Source: Roridomyces roridus
Lineage: Eukaryota > Basidiomycota > Agaricomycetes > Agaricales > Mycenaceae
Reading direction: 5' to 3'
Length of the DNA: 64,000 nucleotides
Assembly: GCA_029378245.1 (NCBI GenBank)
Contig: JARKIF010000129.1
Location: 1-64,000 of the forward strand
Below are positions 11,019 to 20,589 of the stretch, in pieces. How positions within the stretch are numbered: the first letter of the stretch is position 1; each line of letters begins with the position of its first letter. Under the pieces are notes generated by a model. It was not told where the DNA came from and made no database searches. It saw only the letters and a list, made by a program, of their open reading frames with translations. The position numbers and the translations under genes are program-made.

Positions 11019-11840
11019 TTACAGCTCTATATTTACTTCTTGGAAATGTAGCCTTTGCTCCGCCAACTCCTTCACCGTCCCAAAATATTCAAGCAGATGC
11101 CGCTCCTTTTTGTGTACCTTCTCAACCACCACACGAGTCCTCCACGGCGTATTCGTCGCCGCTTTAAACTCGGACGTCCCGAACGCCTCACGACTGGCCC
11201 ACTCGTGTAAAGCGAGGCACAGCGGCGGGCTACTGGAAGGCGAACTAGATAATAACCTGAAGCGAGAAGACGACCGCCACCCGGGCACGGCGCTCAGCAT
11301 TGGAATATGCTCGTCCGTGTACCAGTCGTTGAACATGTCTTCTGCGCCGTCGTCCGGCGTCATCCCGTTTAAGACCATGTAATGTTTGACAGACGAGCTC
11401 GGGATGAGTATCTGGCCGTGGGCGCCCCGAGGGAAGCGCTCGTAGACCCGGATTTCGACGGGTCCGCCCAGATATTGGCCAAGTTGTTCGACGATTTGTG
11501 GATCATCTGGTGTGAGTAAATGCGAATCGAGCGGGGAGACAATTGCTAAAGTCTGAAGATCCAAGGAGTCACTGGGGGTGCGATACAGGACTGGGTTATA
11601 CGAGACGCCGCCTAATTTCTTCAAAGCGTCAGCGGCATCTGGTTGACGCGTTAGACTGGGTGAGACGAGCGGAATGAGAGTGCTTGCGAGTCCACTGCTG
11701 GTCAATTTCTTTCGTTGTCGGGAACGCAAGGATAACAAGCAGATTTTGGTCTGCCATGGTGGTGGTGTGAGAGCAAAGTGGGTTAATTGCATTTTCGGAG
11801 TTGAGCCGGACATCATGATTTCATCGGTCCTCCGGCCCAC
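11019..11840 (-). CDS. EthD-like dimeric alpha/beta-barrel protein
   Basis: The open frame runs from about 11840 to a stop at 11019. The C-terminal half contains MFNDWYTDEHIPMLSAVPGW, the DWYxxEHxP signature of the EthD family, followed by a repeat-like beta-alpha region ending in ALHEWASREAFGTSEFKAA. In fungi such domains occur in small tailoring enzymes and in proteins of unknown function. The start is unsettled: the in-frame ATG in PKMQLTHF is possible, while the sequence near 11757 reads MADQNLLVILAFPTTKEIDQ, a better family-like N terminus, in another frame. This implies an unseen intron or a frameshift. It is the downstream neighbour of the alpha/beta hydrolase on the same strand. Confidence 0.65.
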   Translation of the reverse strand: MGRRTDEIMMSGSTPKMQLTHFALTPPPWQTKICLLSLRSRQRKKLTSSGLASTLIPLVSPSLTRQPDAADALKKLGGVSYNPVLYRTPSDSLDLQTLAIVSPLDSHLLTPDDPQIVEQLGQYLGGPVEIRVYERFPRGAHGQILIPSSSVKHYMVLNGMTPDDGAEDMFNDWYTDEHIPMLSAVPGWRSSSRFRLLSSSPSSSPPLCLALHEWASREAFGTSEFKAATNTPWRTRVVVEKVHKKERHLLEYFGTVKELAEQRLHFQEVNIEL

Positions 11841-11885
11841 TTATCCGATATCTTATCTTATCTCTGACTCTGGAATTCCACCCAA

Positions 11886-12993
11886 TCACCCCAAGAAATT
11901 TATGGTACAAGTAGTGTCAAAATCATGAACTGGTTTCAAAAGGCTGGCGTCCTGGATTCAACACCGATGCAAATGGAATGAGGAAACGCACTAACCTTTC
12001 CAGAAAAACGCAAACAAAAAGGGAGGATACTCTCAACCGTCTCATCCAGGTTGTCGTAGAACAGCGAATGACTCCCTCCCTCGATCGCCACAACCTCCAG
12101 ATTCGTGAAATGTGGCTGAGCATGAGCCGCCACGACGCGCCCGTCCTGAATCTGGTCCTCGGTTCCATAGATGACCATAGCAGGAAACCCCCGCGCCCCG
12201 AGCTCAGTGATCTTCGTCTGGTCCGGGTTGTGCCCGCCTCTGATCGCTTTGAAGATATCCGGCGTCTGCATGACGGTACTGCCAATCCACGCCGCCTTGA
12301 CAGAGAACGAGACGTTCTCGGGGTCAAGGAATGCGGCATCGGCGAAGGACACGCGGGCGTTGAGAGCCGTTACAGTGTCGGAGGAGAAGAGCTTTGGGAA
12401 CAGTTCTACGAGTTTGGGTTTCAGGGTTTGAGTCGCACCTGAGACGCAGAGGGCTCCAGACATGGCGATGACGCCGCCGAGAGGGACTGGGGTGATATTG
12501 GTGCAGATGTCGGAGGCGACCGGGGCTAGAGAAGAGGCATGAAGGAGATATTATTGAAACAAGGCGGGTATTGCGCACCCCCTGCACTCCTTGAGAAAGG
12601 TGGTGATCGTGGAGAAATTCAAGGGCCGACATGACACCTACCATCCAACGTATACGGGATTGTTCAAAGAAAACTCTCTGGCCACGGCAGCGAAATCGTC
12701 TGCGTACATGGCAGACGTGTATGCCGATGGCACGGTCGGTTTCCCACTCCGCCCATGGCCTCGCATGTCGTATCGCACCTGCAAGTCCATGATTGGAGGA
12801 TCATCCATAGGGGATAGCATACAAGATAGAGTTTGTCCAGCATCCTCGAGTCAGAAAACAGCTTGTCAAAGACAATGCCGCTCAAAAGCATTCCGTGAAC
12901 AAATACAACGCTGGGGTTTGCTGGATTGCCCGATGCCTCGGCGTAAATGTGAGTACCATCTGAAGAAGCGCAAAATTTGGAAATCGAGGCCAT
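11886..12993 (-). CDS. Alpha/beta hydrolase
   Basis: It starts at 12993 (MASISKFCASSDGTHIYAEA). Exon 1 is 12993-12823 and exon 2 begins at 12778 (VRYDMRGHGRSGKP). A mini-exon supplies the nucleophile elbow GWSAGG, the next exon starts APVASDICTNITPVPLGG, and the last join is after RFSGK. VVFVHGMLLSG provides the oxyanion-hole region, Ser is in GWSAGG, Asp in GTEDQIQDG and His in EGGSHSLF, so the triad is complete. About 280 residues. No signal peptide, so cytosolic. Substrate unknown; epoxide hydrolase- or esterase-like. Proximity to the EthD and NRPS-like genes suggests a possible tailoring role (inference). Remnants of this gene's 5' end occur near 20128-20161 and 33975-34070. Confidence 0.8.
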
Positions 12994-13097
12994 CTGGAGG
13001 GGGGAGATCATGATGATCACGATAACGGTATCAACCAGTGATTATTATATAGTCGGCGCCGAGACATATTTCTTTCTTTTTCAAGTTTTTGTCCGCC

Positions 13098-13340
13098 ATG
13101 TTGCAAGCCTCGACGGTGGTAAACCTACGCACGCACATCGACGAGCTTTCGGGAAAGATGGAAATTCAAAAACGAGTTCTACAAGACTTGGAGGCGCAGC
13201 GAGCTCGACTCTGGCGTCTTATTGCGCTATCTACCCCGCTACTGTGGACGATCGCGATGGATTCCTTGCCACGAAGGGCTGCAGTATCGGCTGCCATCGA
13301 GACCTCTCCCTTCCCTCAAGCTCAAGATCAAAGCAATAAA
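13098..13340 (+). pseudogene. Truncated copy of the F-box gene at 16865
   Basis: MLQASTVVNLRTHIDELSGK parallels the start of the intact gene (MSQASTVKNLRVHIDELSGQ). The copy then jumps from the coiled-coil start (EAQRARL) straight to WRLIALSTP, skipping the F-box motif, and dissolves after LPRR. The leader sequence (AGATCATGATGAT at 13006-13018, compare 16786-16798) is also shared. This is a partial duplication with an internal deletion, lying at the 3' side of the NRPS-like gene. Confidence 0.75.
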
Positions 13341-13370
13341 GCAATAATACAACAGTTGTGCGTGCAGCAA

Positions 13371-16300
13371 TTAGCATTGGTCTCCAAGAAACGCCACAGT
13401 TCTCTTATCCCCAAGGATCCCATAGTGACCAACGCCGGGAATGAGCAGATGTTTGACAGGCTTGAAGCTCTTCCCAACACCAAGATCCCCATACTCCCGA
13501 CGGACCTCCTCGGTCATGGCCGCGAGCACCCCAAACTCGGCCGTCAGGGCGCTCAACGGAGCTTTGACTGACGAAACCCAGCGATTGACCGCGTCCGCAT
13601 ACTCGCTTTCCGAAGCTTCCGCAGGCGCGAATTCAGAAAGGAAGTTGACGAGTGGCGCAATCGTACGTTTGCCAACTGCGAGCGAGTCGAGATCCTCCTG
13701 CTGTGCATCCGGAGAACCAGACTCTGCTGCCTCGAACTTCTTCAGCCGGTCGCTCTCGGGCCCGTACAGTGGGTCATGACGAAGTAGTTGGATCGTGCCT
13801 TTGAACGTCGACTCCGACATCGTCTTGCGTATCTCTGGGTTTCGAACCGCAGCCTGCGTGACCCCAATGGTCCAAAGCAAGGGGAAATGATCTATGAACG
13901 AAAGCTGCACGACATGCTCCCCGCTCTCCTCGAGAAGTTTGGTGACCGCGACCGCCACAACACTTGTCCCAGAATAGGATGTCAGACGGTACGGCCCCTT
14001 TGGGCGCTTCTCCCGGATTTTCTCGGTAATGTATGCGGCTTGAGAGGAGAAAGGGGAGACGGGGGTAGAGTCCACGATCTGAATGCCCCAAAGCGTGCCG
14101 GAGAAGTTGGCCCGAAGCGCCATCCCAGCGTCAATGGTACCGCGAATCCCAGGAAACATAATGAGGGGGATACCGCCGCTTGAACGCAACTCGACGACGG
14201 TCTCAGTTAAGGATGGTTGACTGTACTCGGTGTCTGCAGTTTGAATGTCGGCGTCTGTTAAAATTCCGGCGACTAAAGCCTCGAGGAAGGTAGCCAGCTC
14301 GGCGATGGTCGGACGCGCGTAGACTAAGTTTTGGGGAATCGCTGCCGCGGCGGTGGCACGATCTCCGGTGCGCAACACTTTGATAATGTGTAGTCGGAAC
14401 ACGGTCGAGGTTAAACTGCGTAAATATTGAGTTAAACTGAGCTTTAAACGAGGCGATTTTCGCACCTATCGAATCCCTGCTGACGAAGATCCACTGTCGG
14501 TGATATGTCGGTGAAGCTGCAGACATTCGCAGCCAGATCCATGAGCCATGGCTCGAGAGATCCGGCATCCCACGAGGCAGGAGGCTCAATGGAGTCAACT
14601 ACGCTCAGCTGGTCATCCACCGCTTTGTATCTGCTAACATGAGTATCGAGATGGGCCGCAGAAGAGCGACACGTACATCAGGTCGATTTCCGCTGCGTAT
14701 AGATCCAAGGCAGCTTTTCGTAGGATCGTGCCTTTTCCTGCGCGCGGTAAGGGTCTGTCTGGAGAAGCGAATAATATCATTTCTTTGAAGACGCGACTAA
14801 ATCCAGGCGCGATCGAGTTGGCTTCTTGAATTACAGGCCTATCGCTCCATTCAACTCGCTAATGCCATTGTGATTTTCTTTTCACGCACCAGACTTTGTT
14901 TCTCATTTCAGCGACTTGGATGGGATCGTTGACATCCAGTGGAACATCGGGAGGCGTCTCGATGAGAACTCCCGTCTGTGGACGCTCGCGGCCGAAGATC
15001 AAAGCTCCCTTGACGCTGTTGCAAGTTGAGTGACAGCGACAACGGGAAAACAGTAAATACAGCTCACAGTGGATTGGCTCCAATGATATTCTCCATGGGT
15101 GCGGGGACTGTCTTCTCACCAGAGCTATGGATGATAGTGTCGTCTAAGCGACCGACACTAAATGATGGTACGAGTTGTTAGCCAATATGCAAGGACGAAA
15201 TAGCCAGGTCCGTACACACGCCAAAGGTGCTTCTTCGTCGGATGGTTGATGCAAAGGTCTGAAGTCGCATAACCGCGGACGTCGGGAAGGTTCTCGACCA
15301 TCGGAAAATGGTTACCCGTTCTCTGAAAGCTCGGAACAGCTCAACAACTTTGCTGGAAAGAAGAACACGATTAGGCCACTCACGAGAAGCTGACATTCGA
15401 ATGTCCCGTCTCCCTGCGGCACCCAACGCACTTTCACGCGATCAGAGACACGAAACCACGACCAGTCTTTGTCGTCCCCCGGATAAGGCCGCGAGTCGGT
15501 GATGCTGCCCGTCTCAGTGGTGCCGTACCCAGAGATAAGATGAATGCCCGCATCCACCAAACCGTCGCCGACGCGCTGGGGAAGCGGTCCGCCTCCCCAT
15601 ATGATAGTATGCAGGGACGTGAGATACTCCAAACTTTCTGGCGAGTTATACCAGGTCACGAGCAGGGTGGGTACGGTCGACAACGAGCGGCATCCAGTTT
15701 TGCGGGTATGTTCGAGGATGCTATCGGGGGTGGGCGCCATGGGAAGCAGCTCTGGGGAAAGAGCGCGTGGTGGGTATATTGCGACTGGGATGCCGAATAA
15801 CGGCTGGAACACCTGAGATCTGAGGCCGTAAAGGTGAAAGGAGGGGAGAGAAAGATTGGATATAGGGCTTTGCACGTTCTCGCGCAGTTCCTTGATGCCT
15901 GTGGCGACTGAGCGGCCGGGAAAACACGGAAAAGAGGAAATGTGTACCGGTGAACCAGTGTGGAAGGATGCAAAATCTCTGGGGAATGGCTTTCGGGAAT
16001 CCAGTGCTCCCTGAAGAATGGATGTACATGCATATATCGTCGACGTCCGGCGGATTTTGGGGTTGAGGGTAAGGTTTAAAAGCGTGGGCGGACGTCTCGA
16101 TGCCGAGATGCGGGTAGATTTTCTGGAAGGCTGGCATCTCTTGGATGTTCAACCCATAGGCCGGATCAACGTCGGCGATGTGTGTGCGGAGGCGATCGAG
16201 CAGGGGAGCAAGGGTCACGCATGTGGCAACGATGTCGTGGCAAGAGGACCCTCGCAAGAGCTGGTAAATTGCAGGTGCGGAATTTCGCGGGGAAATTGGA

Positions 16301-16635
16301 AATGCCTAACCGTTATGTTCAATTGCAATGAGACTTTGAAATAGCACGAGAGCACGTACCACATAGTTTGCTGTCATGAGACCGACCAGGACAGCGTTGT
16401 ATAGCATAGTATCCGACTCGGAGAGGAGGGCAACGACTTGCCCATCAGGGCCTTCGCGACTCGGGCGCAAGAGATGTGCCGCACGATGGGTAGCCCGGCC
16501 AAACTCGAGCTGGGTGATGGTGACGAGTTTGTCGAATCGCGTATCCGCGTAGATCCAGAATGGATCTCCAGGGTTCTTTTGCAAGTTTCCGGTAATGACG
16601 TCCGGGATAGTCTCCAAACACGGAACCGACGACAT
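13371..16635 (-). CDS. NRPS-like enzyme, adenylation-thiolation-thioesterase (A-T-TE)
   Basis: A multi-exon gene read from 16635 (MSSVPCLETIPDVITGNLQK) to a stop at 13371. The adenylation domain shows PISPRNSAPAI, the ATP-binding core YIHSSGSTGFPKA, SGYGTTETG, a GVLIE region, and the A10-type Lys in PLPRAGKGTILRKA. The thiolation site GFDSLTST appears when a 49-nt intron near 14415-14463 is removed. It is followed by a thioesterase domain (LIMFPGIRGTIDAG, SYSGTS, a conserved Asp in SFIDHFP, His in GVGHYG). The nucleophile elbow is SYSGT instead of GxSxG. Tridomain synthetases of this kind make quinones or furanones from aryl pyruvates in fungi (for example atromentin synthetase), but the substrate cannot be read here. 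About 950 residues. Confidence 0.8.
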
Positions 16636-16864
16636 AAGTAGCGCAGGGAGAAAAGTAACAGGCAGTACCAGGACTTCTTATGACCGTCAAGTGAACGATC
16701 TACGGAGCATGGCGGACCAACAGGAATTCGTGGGATTGAGAAACATTGCTCAGTCACGACCCGCGATATTGGAGAAGGAAGATAGATCATGATGATTATG
16801 ATGATCATGGTGACGATATCATCAGCCCTTGATCAGTCCACATCTTTCTTTCTTGTTGTCCACC

Positions 16865-18214
16865 ATGTCGCAAGCCTCGACGGTGAAAAACCTACGCGTG
16901 CACATCGACGAGCTTTCGGGACAGATTGAAACTCAAAAACAAGCTCTACGAAACTTGGAGGAGCAGCGAAGCCAAGCTCGACGACAGCTCAACACGCTCC
17001 TCGATCCCATGGCCCGTTTGCCACTCGAAATTCAGTCGAAAATATTCCAGAGTGTACCTTACTCCATGGGGTATCAAGCCACGACATACCCAACTGACGT
17101 ACCCACCGTGTTTCTCGGTGTCTGTCAGCTCTGGCACCTCATTGCGCTATCTACCCCGCAACTGTGGAACACGATCGCGATGGATTTCTTGCCACGAAGG
17201 GAATGCTATACAGAGCTGTGCAGGAACTGGATGGAGTGTGGACGGACCCTTCCTCTGTCGCTTACACTCGAAGGGTCCCACCTTCGGCTAGCCGACTCTG
17301 TCCAGGACTTGGTAACAGACTATCGACACCAAATCGAGAGCTTGACTCTGAAGCTCACCAACTACACCCATCGGGAGGTCAGCCTCCATGAAGTCCTGAA
17401 CATCTGCGGACCATTCCCTGCTCTCCGAAAGCTGAGCATCAGGTTGGACAGGGGTGAGATCCTCGATGGCGTGGATGAGTTGCTGGACCTGCTGCGTGAC
17501 GCTCCCAATATTTCGGAGTCCACATTGCTTGGCCTGTTCCAGGACGAAGAATCCTTGATAGACTCCACGGACATTTCGCCTTTGACGCTCTCATCGCTAG
17601 AAAATCTGCAGTTGGGGTATCCCCATGGTTTCACCTTTTTGGGTGGCCGTTCTGGCAGCAGTGCTGCCGTCCTACCCTATCTCACCCTTCCCTCGCTGAA
17701 GTCCATACACCTCACCGTCCTCGATATCACCCACGAGGCGCTGGTATCATTCTTTACCCGGTCGTCCCCCCTGGAGTGTCTCGACATGGCTCTTCCAGAT
17801 GAATGGCCCCAAGAGCGTGTGATCGAATGCATGTGTGCGATCCCCATTCTCACATCGCTCAAACTGTCTTCGAGGCGAGATGCTCCCGAGGATGAAGACT
17901 GTATACACCCCTTCCTCGAGGTCTTAACCACCTCCAACGACCTTCTCCCCAACCTGCGCAAACTCACGCTAGAGATTCACCATTCTGCACCAGTCGACTA
18001 TGACGCGTATCTGCGCATGCTCACCGTGCGGCGCTCTTGCCAGACCCCGCTTGAATCCTTCGAGGTGTTGGTGTCGCAGTATGGTGTCGGCCGTCTGGAT
18101 GCTACTCCCAATCTGCCTGATGCGGAAGTCGGCGAGGCGTTGCGCGAGCTCGTCAGGGATGGGATGCAGATTCACGTGGGAGTGTCTGGGAGGAAGAATT
18201 TTCTTGATTTGTGA
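16865..18214 (+). CDS. F-box/LRR protein, intact
   Basis: A single exon of 449 codons. ATG at 16865 is preferred because the homologous fragment at 13098 starts at the same place. Residues 1-45 form a coiled coil (STVKNLRVHIDELSGQIETQ). The F-box follows (DPMARLPLEIQSKIFQ) with the family motif LWHLIALSTPQLWNTIAMDF, then LRR-like segments to the end (GVSGRKNFLDL). This is the standard Agaricomycete F-box layout, and a role as SCF substrate receptor is expected. It is divergent from the NRPS-like gene, with a shared upstream region of about 230 bp (16636-16864). Confidence 0.85.
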   Translation: MSQASTVKNLRVHIDELSGQIETQKQALRNLEEQRSQARRQLNTLLDPMARLPLEIQSKIFQSVPYSMGYQATTYPTDVPTVFLGVCQLWHLIALSTPQLWNTIAMDFLPRRECYTELCRNWMECGRTLPLSLTLEGSHLRLADSVQDLVTDYRHQIESLTLKLTNYTHREVSLHEVLNICGPFPALRKLSIRLDRGEILDGVDELLDLLRDAPNISESTLLGLFQDEESLIDSTDISPLTLSSLENLQLGYPHGFTFLGGRSGSSAAVLPYLTLPSLKSIHLTVLDITHEALVSFFTRSSPLECLDMALPDEWPQERVIECMCAIPILTSLKLSSRRDAPEDEDCIHPFLEVLTTSNDLLPNLRKLTLEIHHSAPVDYDAYLRMLTVRRSCQTPLESFEVLVSQYGVGRLDATPNLPDAEVGEALRELVRDGMQIHVGVSGRKNFLDL

Positions 18215-18299
18215 TCGAGACTGACAACGGACACTATCAACAGCCACTATCGTATCTACTTACTTCTTCCCATCTGACAGATACTCTCGCAGGTGCAGA

Positions 18300-18480
18300 G
18301 GCCATATCTTGACGGTCGAGTATTTCATATTGTTGTGACAGCCACAGTAGAACAGACCATTTTAGATACGATACAGTACAGACCATTCGGATACAGTGTT
18401 ACAGTGAGGAAGCGGAGACCTACATACACTTACATACAGGAATACAATATTTAGCAAGGTTCATCGAGACAGCGTCGATG
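18300..18480. repeat. 3' flank shared by the triplicated gene family
   Basis: AGTATTTCATATTGTT followed by TACAGTACAGACCATT and AGGAAGCGGAGACCTACAT recurs at about 29575-29700, and in part at 31850-31960. It lies just downstream of each family copy, showing that the duplication units extend past the genes. Confidence 0.75.
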
Positions 18481-19743
18481 AAAATGCGTGGATGACTCCG
18501 ATACTACTCGTCCAGCAACTGAAACCATTCTGTTGATCCTTATAAGCACAACAGGCCTTTGCAAAGAAAACAAACATACTTCGCTTCAGCATCGCCCTCC
18601 CCGCCAACCCCGGCAGCACGCACGCACACCAGAAATCCTTCAACAGCACTCCGTCTGTCCACATCATCGTGCCCTGCGGAATATCACATATCTTCTCATT
18701 CTGCAGAAATCGCCGGGACTTCAACATCATTGCAGGCCGATTAAACAGCCCAGATTTCCTCTCAGTCTGTACCAGCATCAACGGGCGATTCACGTCCCCA
18801 CCCATGACCCGTCCGATTGAGGTGCCGTGCACCAACGGATCGCGGGGAGCCGTCCCGTCGTACAGATCTGCATAGTACCAGATGCGACGCCAGTTTTCCC
18901 TTCTCGCGATGCAGGACTTGAGTGAGTCGACGGTGGCAGGTGGAATTATCTGTGCCCGCTCGATGCGGCCGAGGGCAGTGTGGGCAGAGTCGAACGCAGC
19001 GAAAGAGTGAACCTCACCATCTCGGTTGTAGAGACGGTAGTAAACTACCCGAAGCTGATTAGATACCGTCTGTGTTGGAATTGAGATGGAACACAAACCG
19101 TATTTGTCAAGTGGAATCTCGCGATTCACATACTCCTGGGCCTGGGGTCGTGCGTTTCTCGCCTCAATGCTGAGCTCCTCGAGGAGAACAATAGCGAGCG
19201 GGTTGTCAGGGGTCGCGCCATGCCTCCCATCTCCCGTTAATACAACCACTGCGTCGTCTACCATCGGTTGCGAGTCGTAGATGCTCGCGTAGATCCGTGT
19301 CCCGCTGCTGGTGGAGGCAGGCGTAGAGCTGGATAGACTAGTGATGGATGGAAATAATGATTCCAAGAAATTTGATGGCGCTACCAGCTGCGCCTTCGGG
19401 GATTCCTTCACTGAGATCGTCCGATCAGGAAGCCCTTCCACAGCTAAGATGCGGCGCTTCAGCATACCCGCACGATGAGGCGGCGGCACTGAGCGTGCCA
19501 GTATGCGACCGACGAAGGGATCGGGGCGGCTGGCTGCTCCTTTGACGGGTATTGCGCCGCTGGGTGTATATATGCGATAATAGACTGTAGGGACGCTTCA
19601 GCGACAAGTAAACTGAGAATTTGATTCGCACCTTCGTACTCGGTGACCAAGGAAGCCAACGGCGGTAATGGAGCGAATCTGGAGGATGGAGGCGAAGAGC
19701 TGTAGGACGGAGGGGGCGAGCCTGTGTGGGTCGATACCGACAT
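18461..19743 (-). CDS. Triplicated unknown family, copy 1
   Basis: Exon 1 is 19743-19632 and exon 2 starts at 19584 after a 47-bp phase-1 intron (GAAG/TC). The N terminus is Pro/Ser/Tyr rich with a PPPSY motif. The core begins VYYRIYTPSGAIPVKGAAS and contains LKRRILAVEGLPDRTIS, VVVLTGDGRHGATPDNPLA, a second VVYYRLYNRDGEV module and RKSGLFNRPAMMLK. The doubled YYRLY module suggests an internal repeat of a beta-rich domain. No catalytic motif, signal peptide or membrane segment is seen. Near the C terminus the frame differs from copy 3 by a small indel, so the last 25-30 residues (CCAYKDQQNG onward) are unrelated to copy 3. Function unknown. Confidence 0.7.
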
Positions 19744-20280
19744 GAGAGCTGAGGTGGGGGGCGAACAACAAGGAGAGTGGCTTTATACCGACATGAGAGC
19801 TATTGTGGGGAGAACAAGGAGAGTGGCTTTATACCGGCATAAGAGCTGTTGCGGGAGAGAACAAGGACAGGTACAGATAAATAATATATCATGGCTTCGA
19901 AAGACGCCCGCTATTTTCTGCGACGGCAAAAACATCCTGGTCCATCCATGGCGGAGCGAGCACAGTTACCGTACTCTGAATGTACATCCACACTTAACCT
20001 TCAACATTGCTGCCTGAGATGCTGTTTCGGTTACAGGTCCAGGGTATGGAACACGCATTCATCACCGCGGCTGAATTGCACGAGAGAACGGCGCATTCGG
20101 CGAGATGGCTCAGTATTACCCGTGCCTATCGGCAAAAGCGCAGAGCTTGGAAGGAGGCCATCTGGAAGGAACGAGGATGATGAAGGTTGAGTCGAGGAAT
20201 AGAATCACGCTGCTCCGCTGATGCGGTTGACGCCGCAACACCGGATCACATTGGGATCACAAATCGCAAGCTCAAAATGG
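19744..20280. repeat. 5' flank of copy 1 with remnant of the alpha/beta hydrolase start
   Basis: Short tandem-like motifs (GACATGAGAGCT, GGAGAACAAGGAGAGTGG) are followed by CATGGCTTCGAAAGACGCCC, also found at 31259-31278 upstream of copy 2. At 20128-20161 the minus strand carries the beginning of the hydrolase gene (ATG at 20161). The following 20175-20280 matches the two sides of the MITE insertion at 34104-34143 and 34662-34712, and so represents an unoccupied site. Confidence 0.7.
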
Positions 20281-20589
20281 ACAGAAATGGCAACAACCTG
20301 CAGCCGCGAGTTCTTGGTACAATGGTAGATCAAGCGAGAATCTTCCAATACATGGATTACATTCGGGCTTCAGCACTACACGTTTCCGAACGCCAAGGAC
20401 GACTTTGCAAAGAAATCTCGTTTGGCGAAGAGCCATTGACGGAGAAGAAGAGGTGTTTGGGCTGCGCCGATCAAACGAATTTCTTGCCTGTACTGTCCCT
20501 TGCGTCATGTTCTCCAACTGGCATTACATCTGTGAAATATACTCCGTTAATACATCTATATTCTAAGCTAAGGACTCGACGCGGACGAG

